Source: Caenispirillum bisanense
Lineage (GTDB): Bacteria; Pseudomonadota; Alphaproteobacteria; Rhodospirillales; Rhodospirillaceae
Direction: 5' to 3'
Length of the DNA stretch: 64,000 nucleotides
Assembly (NCBI RefSeq): GCF_039523075.1
Contig: NZ_BAAAEP010000013.1
Span: forward strand, 20,857-84,856
Program-made: the position numbers and the translations under genes
Shown: positions 40,437-49,595 of the stretch, piece by piece
Position numbering within the stretch: the stretch's first letter is position 1
How the letters are laid out: each line of letters begins with the position of its first letter
The notes under the pieces: model-generated
Told to the model about the DNA's origin: nothing
Seen by the model: only the letters and a program-made list of their open reading frames with translations
The model's database searches: none

Positions 40437-41087
40437 ATGCGCCTTTCGCTGCCCGTCCTGACGACGCTGTGCGTCGCGCCGTTTCTCGTCAACGACCTCT
40501 ACCTGATCTGGCAGGTGGAGTACGACACCTTCGTCGCCGTCGAGATCGCCCTGCGCGGCAGCATCGTCCTGCTGGCCCTGCTGGTGCCGGCCGGGCGGCG
40601 GGCGCTGCGGCCGGTGACCGGCCGCCCGCACGGCAGCATCGAGGGGCTGGGCTGGACCGTTGCCGTCACCCTGGCGGTGGTGTTCGCCTTTCCGCTGCGC
40701 TGGTATCTGCCGGGGCAGCCGCTCGGCTGGGCGCCCATCGCCGACGATCACCTGTGGCTGGTCATCGACACCGCCATCGGCATTCCGCTGGTGGCGCTGA
40801 GCGAGGAGATCGTCGCCCGCGGCCTGGTCAAGCGCACGCTGGAGGAACGCGGCTGGCATCCGGTGTGGGTGACGCTGGCCTCCGCCCTGCTGTTCGGCCT
40901 GTGGCACTGGTCGGGCGGCTTCGGCCATGTGGTGATGACCGCCGCCGCCGGCGTGGTGTTCATGATCGCCGTCTACCGCACCGGCTCCATCTGGCCGGCG
41001 GTGGTGGCGCACGCCCTCATCGACCTGTGGCTCATCAGCTGGATGGACTGGCAGGAGCTGCTGGGCGTGGAGGCGATGGTGGGCTGA
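40437..41087 (+). CDS. CPBP-family intramembrane glutamic protease
   Basis: A 216-residue membrane protein with about six hydrophobic segments. The Abi/CPBP motifs are E123/E124 in SEEIVARGLVKRTL, then FGLWHW and a final HALIDLW, giving the conserved Glu and His set of CAAX-processing/bacteriocin-processing proteases. The start at 40437 is chosen because an earlier in-frame ATG at 40356 would include the hairpin at 40362-40397 in the coding region. The 3' end overlaps the convergent DUF294 gene by 53 bp. The substrate is unknown. Confidence 0.8.
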   Translation: MRLSLPVLTTLCVAPFLVNDLYLIWQVEYDTFVAVEIALRGSIVLLALLVPAGRRALRPVTGRPHGSIEGLGWTVAVTLAVVFAFPLRWYLPGQPLGWAPIADDHLWLVIDTAIGIPLVALSEEIVARGLVKRTLEERGWHPVWVTLASALLFGLWHWSGGFGHVVMTAAAGVVFMIAVYRTGSIWPAVVAHALIDLWLISWMDWQELLGVEAMVG

Positions 41088-42540
41088 CCGCCGCCCGCTG
41101 CAGCCCGTCCCGGACCAGCATGCGCAGGGCATCCACCGCCCGCACGGCGTCCTTCACCCGCGCCGCCACCTCGGGCGGGAACCGGCGGGGATCGACGCGG
41201 GTGCCGGCGGCGCGGCCGCCGCGCAGGTCGTCGATCTGCTGGCGCAGCACGACATCGAGCAGCAGCGCATGGCCGGCCGTCAGGGCGGCATGGTCGCGGC
41301 CGGTGAGCACCCCGGCGGCCGCCAGGGCATCCAGCCGGTCCCGCGTGGCGGTGGCAGCGAGGCCGTGCTGCAGGGCCATCACCCGCGCCCCCTGGACCAC
41401 CGGCAGCAGGCCGCCCAGCTTGAGGTCCAGGCGCCCCTCGGCATCCAGCCGGAAGCGCCCGAACAGGCCGAGCGGCGGGTTGAGCGCCTCCAGCTGCGCC
41501 CCCAGCACGGCCAGGAAGCCGCGCGCCCGGCGGGCCGCCTCCAGCGCCTCGGCCTGCAGGGTGGCGGCCAGCTCGGCATCGCCGAACACCGGCTGCAGGT
41601 CGTAGAAAATGTCGACCATCAGCAGGCTGTCGGGCTCCGGGTGGCCGATCCAGCCGCCGATGCGCTGCCGCCAGCCGTCCAGGTCGTGGCGCCAGTCCGG
41701 CTGGCTGGCCATGACGCCGCCGGGGCAGTAGGGCAGGCCGGCGGCGTCCAGCAGGTCGGTCATGCGGCGGCCCAGTTCGGCGAACCACGGGGCGTCGCCG
41801 GCGCCGCCGCGATGGACGAGGGCGTTGTCCTGGTCCGGCGCCAGCAGGCTCTCGCCGCGCCCGCCGGAGCCGAGCACCAGCACGGCATAGGGCGCCGGCG
41901 GCGGCCCCCAGGCGGGATCGGCGGCGAGGGCGGCCTCGGCCAGCTGGGCGGCGCGGCGGGTCATGTCGCGATAGACGGCGCTGATCACCGCCGCCACCTC
42001 GCGCGCCTCCACCGCCTCCGCCAGCAGGGCGGCGGCCAGGGCCGGCAGCTCCGCCCGCACCGTCGCCAAGTCGGCGGCGGTTTCGGCCGTGCGCAGGCGG
42101 TCGCCCAGTTGCAGGCTCTGGCCGGAGCGCAGGCGCAGCAGGTCGCGGGCGGAGATCACCCCCACCGCCCGTCCCATGCCGTCGATCACCGCCAGGTGCC
42201 GCAGGCCGAGCCGCGCCATGCGGCCGAGCGCCATGTAGACGAAGGCGTCGGCGCGCACGAAGGCGACCGGGCTGGTCATCAGATCGGCCACCCGGCCGGG
42301 GTCGGCCGGGCAGGCGCACAGGGCGCGCAGCATGTCCCTTTCCGTCACGATGCCGGCCGGGCGGCCGTCGCCGTCGAGCACCAGCAGCGAGCTGACCCGC
42401 CGCGCCAGCATCAGCCGCGCCGCCTCGGTCGCCGGGGCGGCGGGATCGACCGTCAGCGGCGGGCTGCTCATCAGGTCGGCGACGCGGTGGCGGTAGGGGA
42501 AGCTGTCGATGCGGGCCAGCGGGCGGGTGTCGGTATCCAT
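41035..42540 (-). CDS. CBS-pair / DUF294 nucleotidyltransferase-like protein
   Basis: A 501-residue cytoplasmic protein. Residues about 15-135 are two CBS domains (VADLMSSPPLTVDPAAP, IVTERDMLRA; VADLMTSPVAFV, VISARDLL), which usually bind adenine nucleotides. Residues about 160-310 are a GlnD-like DUF294 nucleotidyltransferase domain with GSGGRGES and the acidic DQDNA, so active-site residues are kept. The remainder is the paired substrate-binding domain. The cyclic-nucleotide domain found in many relatives is absent. It is the last gene of the unit facing the symporter; the start at 42540 is 28 bp after the exonuclease stop. Confidence 0.88.
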   Translation of the reverse strand: MDTDTRPLARIDSFPYRHRVADLMSSPPLTVDPAAPATEAARLMLARRVSSLLVLDGDGRPAGIVTERDMLRALCACPADPGRVADLMTSPVAFVRADAFVYMALGRMARLGLRHLAVIDGMGRAVGVISARDLLRLRSGQSLQLGDRLRTAETAADLATVRAELPALAAALLAEAVEAREVAAVISAVYRDMTRRAAQLAEAALAADPAWGPPPAPYAVLVLGSGGRGESLLAPDQDNALVHRGGAGDAPWFAELGRRMTDLLDAAGLPYCPGGVMASQPDWRHDLDGWRQRIGGWIGHPEPDSLLMVDIFYDLQPVFGDAELAATLQAEALEAARRARGFLAVLGAQLEALNPPLGLFGRFRLDAEGRLDLKLGGLLPVVQGARVMALQHGLAATATRDRLDALAAAGVLTGRDHAALTAGHALLLDVVLRQQIDDLRGGRAAGTRVDPRRFPPEVAARVKDAVRAVDALRMLVRDGLQRAAVSPPSPPRPAAPASPSS

Positions 42541-42568
42541 GGCGTGGCGATCCTCGGCGGCGACCGGC

Positions 42569-43975
42569 TCACCAGCCCATGGCCCGCTGGCGCGCCAGCA
42601 GGTGGGTGGCCTTGCGGGTATAGGCGTGGGCCTCGGCCAGGGTCTTGATCCCGGCGGCATCGAGCAGCGGCAGCAGGCGGACGTAAAGCTCCGCCGTCAC
42701 CAGCGCATCGCCGAGGGCGGTGTGGCGGCCGTGGACGTCGATGCCCAGGTGTCGGCACAGCACCTCCAGGTTGAGGTCGGTCATGCCCGGAAACAGCAGC
42801 CCGGCCAGCAGCAGGGTATCGAGCGTCGGCGGCGCCGGCGGCGGCAGGCCGGCCAGGGCGCATTCCCGCCGCAGCAGGGCGAGGTCGAAGCCGATGTTGT
42901 GGCCGACCAGCACCGCCCCGCGCAGCAGCGGCTCCAGCGCCGGCCAGGCGGCGGCGAAGGGCGGGGCGCCGGCTGCCACCTCGTCGGTGATGCCGTGGAT
43001 GGCGGCGGCGCCGGCCGGTATGGGGATGCCGGGGTTCACCAGCCGGTCGATGTTGGCGATGTGGAAGATGCGGGTGCCGTGAACCCGCACCCCGCCCACC
43101 GAAACGATGCGGTCGCGGTGGATGTCGAGCCCCGTCGTCTCGCTGTCGAACACGAACACCGGCAGGTCGAACAGCGGCGTGTCGTCGTCGGCGGCGGCTT
43201 CGGGCAGGCTGTCGTGCAGGGACAGGTCGTGGTGGATGACGCCGCTGCGGGTGATCGGCCGCACCTCCCCGTCCGCCAGCGGCGTGGCGGTGATGCGGAC
43301 GACGAAGCCGCTGTGGCCGGGCAGGTGGTAGACGCGGGCGAGCCACGGCTGGCCGTCCACCCCGCGCAGGGTGGCATCGACGGCGCCGCCGGGGTGGGCC
43401 TCGGCATCGCCCATGGCGGCCACCAGATCGTCGCGTTCCAGCGCCGCGAAGGCCGACGAGCCGACGCGGATCGGCTCCTCCCCCAGCAGCACGCGGGCGG
43501 CGGCGTTGGACAGGCTCACCTGGCCCTGGTCGGTGACCACCAGGATGCCTTCCTCCAGCGTCGCCAGCACGGCGGTCAGCCGCTCGTCGGGGGTGGCGGA
43601 GGGGAACAGGCGGCGCAGGATGAGGGTCTCCACCGCCTCGCGCACCCGCGACACCTCGTCCACCCGCAGTTCCTCGCGCGGCGGCGGCAGGCGGCCGTCG
43701 GGGCTGACGGAGGCCACCAGCACCGCCGCCCGCAGGCGCTCCAGGTCGTCGAAGTGGCTGTCGAGCACGCCGTAGCAGATCCACAGGCCGGTGATGCTGG
43801 CGAAGGCCAGCGCCAGCATGACGGTGACCGCCATGTCGATGGAGCCGTCGTCCATATGGGCGGCGCCGACGTCGAACAGCTTCCAGATGGCGCCGCCCAC
43901 CACCAGCACGATGGTCAGGGCGACCACCGTGAAGGTGAGGACCAGGATGCGGCGCGTTTCCCCCATGCGGCCCAT
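42569..43975 (-). CDS. Membrane-anchored PAS-DEDDh 3'-5' exonuclease
   Basis: A 468-residue protein with an unusual layout. Two hydrophobic helices lie near residues 9-33 and 45-65. A PAS-like domain follows (about 125-235; ERLTAVLATLEEGILVVTD and SLSNAAARVL). The C-terminal DnaQ-type exonuclease (about 285-445) has all DEDDh residues: VFDSETTGLD, GHNIGFDLALL and HTALGDALVTAE. The domain resembles DNA polymerase III epsilon, but membrane anchoring and PAS sensing argue for a signalling or turnover role. AGGG precedes the ATG at 43975; a second ATG at 43966 is possible. It follows the 212-residue gene by 16 bp. Confidence 0.85.
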   Translation of the reverse strand: MGRMGETRRILVLTFTVVALTIVLVVGGAIWKLFDVGAAHMDDGSIDMAVTVMLALAFASITGLWICYGVLDSHFDDLERLRAAVLVASVSPDGRLPPPREELRVDEVSRVREAVETLILRRLFPSATPDERLTAVLATLEEGILVVTDQGQVSLSNAAARVLLGEEPIRVGSSAFAALERDDLVAAMGDAEAHPGGAVDATLRGVDGQPWLARVYHLPGHSGFVVRITATPLADGEVRPITRSGVIHHDLSLHDSLPEAAADDDTPLFDLPVFVFDSETTGLDIHRDRIVSVGGVRVHGTRIFHIANIDRLVNPGIPIPAGAAAIHGITDEVAAGAPPFAAAWPALEPLLRGAVLVGHNIGFDLALLRRECALAGLPPPAPPTLDTLLLAGLLFPGMTDLNLEVLCRHLGIDVHGRHTALGDALVTAELYVRLLPLLDAAGIKTLAEAHAYTRKATHLLARQRAMGW

Positions 43976-43991
43976 GATGCGCCCTGCCGCC

Positions 43992-44630
43992 TCAGCCGGT
44001 GCGGGCCAGCGGCGGGTCGGCGGTGCCGCCGCGCAGCAGGGCGCCGGCGACGGCGGCGGCATCGACGCGGCCGACCAGGGTGTCGTGGAAGGTGGTCACC
44101 CACAGCCGGAACGAGGCGTCGAGGATGGCGTGATCGTTGCGGCGCATGGCCTCCGGCACCGGCAGGCGGTCGTAGAGCGCCTGCCAGCCGGGCCGCGTCA
44201 CCGTCGCCAGCGGCTGCGGCGGGGCGGCCTGGGCCTCGGCCAGTCGGGCGGGGAAGGCGGCCAGCACGTCGCCCCAGTCCTGCCGGTGGGCGGGCAGGCC
44301 GATGCCCTGCAGCGCCTCGCGGTGGACGGCGCACAGGGCGGCGTGCAGGCGCGGGTCGGCCGGCGGCGCGTGGGAGCGCAGGTGATGCTCGGCCAGCACC
44401 AGCAGGTCGCCCAGCAGCACGGCGGTGCCGTCGTAACGGCAGACGTCCATCACCGCGATGAAGGGGTCTTCGGTCACCAGCGCCTCGGCGGAGCGGCCGG
44501 CGCGCTTGCGCACGTAGCCATAGGCGAACTTCTGGGCCGTGAAGGCGGCCTGTTCGGCCATGAAGCGGCAGAAGCCGGCGGCGTCGGTGATCGGGCGCTG
44601 GCGCAGGCGCAGGACATCAAGCAGGCGCAT
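43992..44630 (-). CDS. Uncharacterised protein, first gene of the unit facing the symporter
   Basis: A 212-residue soluble, mainly helical protein of unknown function. Features are a basic start (MRLLDVLRLRQRP), FMAEQAAFTAQKFAYGYVRKRAG, a His-containing stretch LVLAEHHLRSHAPPADPRLH, and RNDHAILDASFRLWVTTFHDTLVGR near the end. No signal or membrane segment is seen. It is 16 bp upstream of the exonuclease and divergent from the symporter genes. Its repeated presence beside such symporters in other genomes is recalled but not verified here. Confidence 0.75.
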   Translation of the reverse strand: MRLLDVLRLRQRPITDAAGFCRFMAEQAAFTAQKFAYGYVRKRAGRSAEALVTEDPFIAVMDVCRYDGTAVLLGDLLVLAEHHLRSHAPPADPRLHAALCAVHREALQGIGLPAHRQDWGDVLAAFPARLAEAQAAPPQPLATVTRPGWQALYDRLPVPEAMRRNDHAILDASFRLWVTTFHDTLVGRVDAAAVAGALLRGGTADPPLARTG

Positions 44631-45093
44631 GGGACGTTCCTTCCGGCCGGCGGGTCAGGGGTGGGTGATTGTGCATCCGCGAAATAACGAGAGCCGTGAT
44701 TTCCGCATCTGCACAGGGCTTGGACTTGATGTGGTGTCGACCTTGGCCGGTTGCAATCAGACTGGACTACGACCAAGGGCGCAAAACAATCTTGCGAATC
44801 TGCGGTTTGTCTTGTAGTACGATTTTTGATGACTCCCGCTGCCGCTTTCAAGGCCGAGTTTCGCGATCAACATTGCACGCCCCGATGACTGCGGGCGCAC
44901 GCAGCGAAAACCGAAGATGCCGACATCATGCCGCTGTACCGCAGTCGGGCATGTCGGGGCGGGAGAGGGCAGGGCGCGGTTGTGCTCCTGCCCAGTCAAG
45001 GCGTAAGGAAACAAGAACAAGGGGCTGTCAGACCCCGCTGTTTCAGGGTGAACGCTTTACGCTCGCCACGCCATACGGCAGGGAGGTTCAACC
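44631..45093. other. Divergent regulatory region in front of the symporter genes
   Basis: A 463-bp spacer without a supported gene; an 87-codon minus-strand frame at 44757-45020 has no ribosome-binding site or family character. It is less G+C-rich than its surroundings, particularly at 44780-44830, where promoters for both directions may lie. No clear operator was recognised. Confidence 0.5.
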
Positions 45094-45357
45094 ATGACCG
45101 AGTTATCGGCAGAGCAGGCACGGGCCCATTGGTCCCGAACCCGCGGCCTGATGTGGATCGTGATGGTGCTTTGGTTCATCTTCAGCTTCGGCATCCACAT
45201 CTTCGTCACGACACTCAACGAAATCGTCATCTTCGGCTTTCCGCTGGGCTTCTACATGGCCGCCCAGGGATCGTTGCTGGCCTTTGTCGTCCTGATCTTC
45301 TGGTACGCCGGACGACAGAACGCCATCGACGAGGAATATGGAGTTTCCGAAGACTGA
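45094..45357 (+). CDS. DUF4212 sodium/solute symporter small subunit
   Basis: An 87-residue membrane protein with two hydrophobic helices (LMWIVMVLWFIFSFGIHIFV and a second near 45-68), an N-terminal HWSRTR and a C-terminal NAIDEEYGV. These are the marks of the DUF4212 small subunit that accompanies VC_2705-type symporters. GGGAGG precedes the ATG. It lies 26 bp before the large subunit, so the two are certainly co-transcribed. Confidence 0.93.
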   Translation: MTELSAEQARAHWSRTRGLMWIVMVLWFIFSFGIHIFVTTLNEIVIFGFPLGFYMAAQGSLLAFVVLIFWYAGRQNAIDEEYGVSED

Positions 45358-45383
45358 ACCGGTAAACCGAGGAGTGTCGTTCT

Positions 45384-47156
45384 ATGAAAGGCAATTTCGT
45401 GGACAACCTCGGCAAGATCTACGGGATCTATACCGGGGGCTTCATCGGATTCGTCATCTTCCTGGCGGTCCTTGAACAGGTTGGCGTGCCCAACCGCATC
45501 ATCGGCTATGCTTTCGTTTTCCTGACCATCGCCGTCTATGCCGCCATCGGCATCATGTCGCGCACCGCCCAGGTGTCGGAGTATTACGTCGCGGGGCGGC
45601 AGGTGCCGGCGGTCTACAACGGCATGGCCACCGGCTCCGACTGGATGTCCGGCGCGTCCTTCGTCGGCCTGGCCGGCACCTTCTACACGCTCGGCTACGA
45701 CGGCCTGGCCTTCGCGCTCGGCTGGACCGGCGGCTTTGTGCTGGTGGCGGTGCTGCTGGCGCCGTACCTGCGCAAGTTCGGCGCCTATACCATCCCCGAC
45801 TTCCTGGGCGCCCGCTACGGCGGCAATCTGGCCCGGTTCATCGGCATCATCGTGCTGTTCTGCTGCTCGTTCACCTATGTGACGGCGCAGATCTACGCCA
45901 CCGGCATCATCGCCAGCCGGTTCCTCGGCATGCCGTTCGAGATCGCCGTCTTCGTCGGCCTGGTCGGCATCCTGGTGTGTTCCATGCTGGGCGGCATGCG
46001 GGCGGTGACGTGGACGCAGGTGGCGCAGTACATCATCCTCATCATCGCCTACCTGGTGCCGGTGGTGATCCTGTCGGCGCAGGTGACCGGCGTGCCCATC
46101 CCGCAGCTGATGTACGGCCAGGTGCTGCAGGAGATCGCCGTGCTGGAGCAGACCAAGCCCGGCATCATGGAAACGGTGAAGCCGCACTTCATGCCCTTCA
46201 CCAATTACGATCCGCTCAACTTCTTCGGGCTGATCTTCTGCCTGATGCTCGGCACCGCCTCGCTGCCGCATGTGCTGATGCGGTTCTTCACCACCCCGAG
46301 CGTGCGCGAGGCGCGGCGGTCGGTGGGGTGGTCGCTGCTGTTCATCTTCATCCTGTACTTCACGGCGCCGGCCTATGCCGCCTTCGCCAAGTACGAGGTC
46401 TATAACAACGTCATCGGCCTCGCCATCGCCGACCTGCCGCGGTGGGTGTCCATCTGGACCGAGGTGGGGCTGGTGAGCGTTACGGACGCCAACGGCGACG
46501 GCATCCTGCAGCTGGCGGAACTGCGCCTTGGCACCGATGCCATCGTGCTGGCGACGCCGGAAATCGCCGGCCTGCCTTATGTGATCGCCGGGCTGGTGGC
46601 GGCGGGCGGCCTGGCGGCGGCGCTGTCGACGGCAGACGGTCTGCTGTTGGCCATCGCCAATGCCCTGTCGCATGACATCTACTACCGCATGATCAACCCG
46701 CACGCCGACACCAAGCGGCGGCTGGTGATCGCGCGGACGCTGCTGATGGTGGTGGCGGTATTCGCCGCCTGGCTGGCCTCCACCAAGCCATCGGACATCC
46801 TGTCGATGGTGGCGTGGGCCTTTTCCATCGCCGCGTCGGGCCTGTTCTCGGCGCTGGTGCTGGGGGTGTGGTGGAAGCGCTGCACCTCGGCCGGGGCCAT
46901 CGCCGGCATGATCGCCGGGTTCGGGGTGTGCATGATCTACCTCATCGGCACCCAGTACGGCGGCATGGAAAAGTGGTGGGGGGTGAACAACATCTCGGCC
47001 GGGCTGTTCGGCATCCCGGTGGCCTTCGCGGTGACCATCGTCGTCAGCCTGATGACGAAGGCGCCGTCGCGCGAGATGCAGGAGTTCATCGACGCCATCC
47101 GCATCCCCAGGGGCGACGCCATCATGGACAAGCGCGACGCCGCGCTTGGCCATTGA
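45384..47156 (+). CDS. Sodium:solute symporter (VC_2705/ActP-like)
   Basis: A 590-residue symporter of the SSS family with about 13 membrane helices. Conserved blocks include EYYVAGRQVPAVYNGMATGS, SGASFVGLAGTFY, GAYTIPDFLGARYGG and SLPHVLMRFFTTPSVREAR, and the sodium-site helix AAGGLAAALSTADGLLLAIA. Relatives transport acetate or other short carboxylates; the substrate is inferred only. A hydrophilic insert near residues 360-390 (DANGDGILQLAELR) looks like an EF-hand loop. GAGGAG precedes the ATG. It is followed by a terminator. Confidence 0.93.
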   Translation: MKGNFVDNLGKIYGIYTGGFIGFVIFLAVLEQVGVPNRIIGYAFVFLTIAVYAAIGIMSRTAQVSEYYVAGRQVPAVYNGMATGSDWMSGASFVGLAGTFYTLGYDGLAFALGWTGGFVLVAVLLAPYLRKFGAYTIPDFLGARYGGNLARFIGIIVLFCCSFTYVTAQIYATGIIASRFLGMPFEIAVFVGLVGILVCSMLGGMRAVTWTQVAQYIILIIAYLVPVVILSAQVTGVPIPQLMYGQVLQEIAVLEQTKPGIMETVKPHFMPFTNYDPLNFFGLIFCLMLGTASLPHVLMRFFTTPSVREARRSVGWSLLFIFILYFTAPAYAAFAKYEVYNNVIGLAIADLPRWVSIWTEVGLVSVTDANGDGILQLAELRLGTDAIVLATPEIAGLPYVIAGLVAAGGLAAALSTADGLLLAIANALSHDIYYRMINPHADTKRRLVIARTLLMVVAVFAAWLASTKPSDILSMVAWAFSIAASGLFSALVLGVWWKRCTSAGAIAGMIAGFGVCMIYLIGTQYGGMEKWWGVNNISAGLFGIPVAFAVTIVVSLMTKAPSREMQEFIDAIRIPRGDAIMDKRDAALGH

Positions 47157-47190
47157 TCGCAGAAGCGTCCCACGTCACGCGAAAGACTAA

Positions 47191-47216
47191 CGGGGTGCGG
47201 CCACCGCCGCACCCCG
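47191..47216 (+). terminator. Terminator of the symporter operon
   Basis: A perfect 11-bp stem (47191-47201 with 47206-47216) with a CACC loop is followed by CCTTGTTTC. It begins 35 bp past the stop. Confidence 0.75.
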
Positions 47217-47272
47217 CCTTGTTTCTGGTATGATGGTCCCGACACCTTCCGGCTGCGGAGTTCCGGCATCCC

Positions 47273-47611
47273 ATGCTTGACCCGTTCTTCCTGCGCTACT
47301 GGTACTACCTGATCCCCACCTACATCCTTGCCGCCCTTGCCTGGACCCTCATCGGCCGCTTCGTGCTGGGGTTCTTCGTGGCGGAGGACAGTCCGAACTA
47401 CATCATGCGGTTCTTCCGCCGCCTGACCGACCCGGTGATCCGCCTGCTGGGGCCGGTGACGCCGGGGTTCCTGCACCCGCTGTTCATCCCCCTCTACGCC
47501 GCCTTCTGGATGTTCGCGCTGCGAGTCGCGTTCCACATCGCCCTGGTGCTGATGGGCGCGGCGCCGGAGCTTGCCCCCTACCTGCAGGCGCCGCCGCAGA
47601 CCGTTCAATGA
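47273..47611 (+). CDS. YggT-family membrane protein
   Basis: A 112-residue protein with two hydrophobic blocks (about 10-35 and 70-97). The loop between them, NYIMRFFRRLTDPVIRLLGPV, is the YggT signature of an Arg-rich segment followed by a Pro-turn. YggT proteins are poorly characterised and have been linked to osmotic stress and ion handling. The gene stands 56 bp past the symporter terminator and is probably transcribed alone. Confidence 0.75.
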   Translation: MLDPFFLRYWYYLIPTYILAALAWTLIGRFVLGFFVAEDSPNYIMRFFRRLTDPVIRLLGPVTPGFLHPLFIPLYAAFWMFALRVAFHIALVLMGAAPELAPYLQAPPQTVQ

Positions 47612-47719
47612 CTTGCCGGGCAGCTTGAACCACCGCCGCCGCCAATCGTTGGAAAGTCGTGCCGCCGGTGCAGCCTCGGCTATACTGCGGCGCAGCATTC
47701 CAAACTGCGAGACTTCGCC

Positions 47720-48106
47720 ATGACCTCATCTGCGTGCGCCCTCCAGGCGGTGGAGCGCGCGGCGGCCGTCAGCGTCGGCCGGGCCACCGCCTTTTCCGCC
47801 CTTGGCATCTGCTGCCTGATGATCGCCCTGAGTTACGACCTGCCCATGGCCACCCAGGCCGGCGCCGTGCTCGGCCTGATGACCAGTACGGTGCTGTGGA
47901 TGCGCGGCAGCCGGGCGCACGCGGTCAATCCGCGCGAGACCGAAACCTGGATGATGCTGCGCCACGACCAGCGGCCGCCGAAGGAGATTGCCCAGCACAT
48001 CATCGGCCGGGCGCTGCGGCGGGCCTATTTCCGCTATGCCCGCATCGTCGGCAGCATCACCGTCAGTCTGTGGCTGATGAGCGTGGCGGTGCGGCTGGTG
48101 CTGTAG
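47720..48106 (+). CDS. Hypothetical small membrane protein
   Basis: A 128-residue protein of unknown family with three likely membrane segments (about 22-42, 44-62 and 105-127) around a hydrophilic loop (NPRETETWMMLRHDQRPPKE). No motif is recognised. The ATG follows a weak purine stretch. Its last 44 bp overlap the 3' end of the convergent cfa gene, which is possible for two real genes but lowers confidence slightly. Confidence 0.6.
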   Translation: MTSSACALQAVERAAAVSVGRATAFSALGICCLMIALSYDLPMATQAGAVLGLMTSTVLWMRGSRAHAVNPRETETWMMLRHDQRPPKEIAQHIIGRALRRAYFRYARIVGSITVSLWLMSVAVRLVL

Positions 48107-49424
48107 GCGACGACACCCGCAACCCGCCGCCCTGGCGCACCTTGGCGGCGGTGGCCGCCGCCGCCGCCTCTGCCTCCTGACGGGCCAGGCGCAGGGGCTG
48201 CGTCGCCTCGAAGGCGGTGATGTAGTCACGCACCAGCGGCGCCGCCTCCTGATGGCGGGCCAGCTGGATCTGGAAGATCATGTGGCTTTCGTGGCGGAAG
48301 GCCATCTCCGACGCCAGCAGGTAGAACTCCCACATGCGGCAGAAGCGCTCGTCATAAAGCGCCTTCGCCTTGTCCCGGTTGGCCTGGAATCGCTCGTGCC
48401 AGTGGCGCAGGGTTTCGGCGTAATGCAGGCGCAGCATCTCGATGTCGCAGGGGATGAGGCGCTCGTGCTCGATCGCCGCCATCACCTCCGACAGGGCGGG
48501 GGAATAGCCGCCGGGGAAGATGTACTTGCGGATCCAGGCGTTGGTGCCGCCCGGCGGCTCCGGCCGGCCGATGGTGTGCAGCAGCGCCACCCCGTCGGGC
48601 GCCAGCAGGCTGCGCACCTTGGCGAAGAACTCGCGGTAGTGGCGGGCGCCGACGTGCTCGAACATCCCCACCGAGACGATGCGGTCGAACTGGTCGTCCA
48701 CCAGCCGGTAATCGAGCAGGTGGAAATCCACCCGGTGCTCCAGCTTCTCCTCGGCGGCACGGCGGCGGGCGACCGCCAGCTGCTCGCGCGACAGGGTGAC
48801 GCCGGTGACCTTGACGCCGAACTCCCGCGCCAGATACAGCGCCATGCCGCCCCAGCCGCAGCCGATGTCGAGCACCCGCATCCCCGGTTCCAGCAGCAGC
48901 TTGGCGGCGATGTGGCGCTTCTTGGCCTCCTGCGCCACCTCCAGGCTTTCCAGCCCGGTCGGGAAGTAGGCGCAGGAATACTGCCGGTCGCGGTCGAGGA
49001 AGAGGTCGTAGAACTCCGCCGACAGATCGTAGTGGTGGGCGACGTTCTTGCGGGCGACATCGACGGGGTTGTGCTGGTGCAGCCAGCGCAGCCAGCCGTT
49101 TGCCCGGTCCTGCAGCCGCAGCAGCCAATGGCCGCTGCCGCGGTACATGTTGTACATGAACAGGCTGAGCACATCGCGCAGGGTGCCCTGCTCGATCTCG
49201 ATGCCGCCGTTCATGTAGCCCTCGCCGAAGGCCAGCGACGGATTGACCACCAGGCGGGTGTGCAGGCGGCGGTCGGTCAGGCGCAGGCGGACGGGGGCGG
49301 GCAGGTGGTCGGGCGGAACGTCCTGGAAGGGGCGGCCGCCGAAGCGGTGGCTCTCCCCGTTGGCATCGATCAGCACCAGATCGCCGTAGGTGACAAGGTT
49401 CCGCAGCATGCTCGCCAGCAGCAT
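48063..49424 (-). CDS. cfa: Cyclopropane-fatty-acyl-phospholipid synthase
   Basis: A 453-residue SAM-dependent enzyme that methylenates unsaturated acyl chains of membrane phospholipids. The N-terminal domain has LAFGEGYMNGGIEIEQGTL. The catalytic domain begins NVAHHYDLSAEFYDLFLD with the SAM motif VLDIGCGWGGMALYLA, followed by GVTLSREQLAVARRRA, SVGMFEHVGARHY and the bicarbonate-site region YIFPGGYSPALSEV. The C-terminus extends about 40 residues past the usual end with an Ala-rich tail. GAGGGAG precedes the ATG. Confidence 0.96.
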   Translation of the reverse strand: MLLASMLRNLVTYGDLVLIDANGESHRFGGRPFQDVPPDHLPAPVRLRLTDRRLHTRLVVNPSLAFGEGYMNGGIEIEQGTLRDVLSLFMYNMYRGSGHWLLRLQDRANGWLRWLHQHNPVDVARKNVAHHYDLSAEFYDLFLDRDRQYSCAYFPTGLESLEVAQEAKKRHIAAKLLLEPGMRVLDIGCGWGGMALYLAREFGVKVTGVTLSREQLAVARRRAAEEKLEHRVDFHLLDYRLVDDQFDRIVSVGMFEHVGARHYREFFAKVRSLLAPDGVALLHTIGRPEPPGGTNAWIRKYIFPGGYSPALSEVMAAIEHERLIPCDIEMLRLHYAETLRHWHERFQANRDKAKALYDERFCRMWEFYLLASEMAFRHESHMIFQIQLARHQEAAPLVRDYITAFEATQPLRLARQEAEAAAAATAAKVRQGGGLRVSSPTAPAAPPRSSATD

Positions 49425-49595
49425 GGCTTCTCCCTCTTGCCGTTGTGTCTCCGCATCCTTGGTCGAGTGACACGATCAATGTTTCATACTGGGTGCGGCA
49501 CTGCCCCGCCGCAAGGGCGCGGGCGCCTGCGGTCGGGGCATCTTTCGGCGGAAGCGGGAATGCGACTTTTGCCGCAGGGGGGTGCCGGCGCGGCG

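Noticed and set aside
42569..43975. Exonuclease gene considered as dnaQ
   Set aside because: The replicative epsilon subunit has no membrane helices or PAS domain; here both precede the exonuclease domain.
44757..45020. An 87-codon minus-strand frame in the spacer before the DUF4212 gene
   Set aside because: It lies in a probable promoter region and has no ribosome-binding site or domain.
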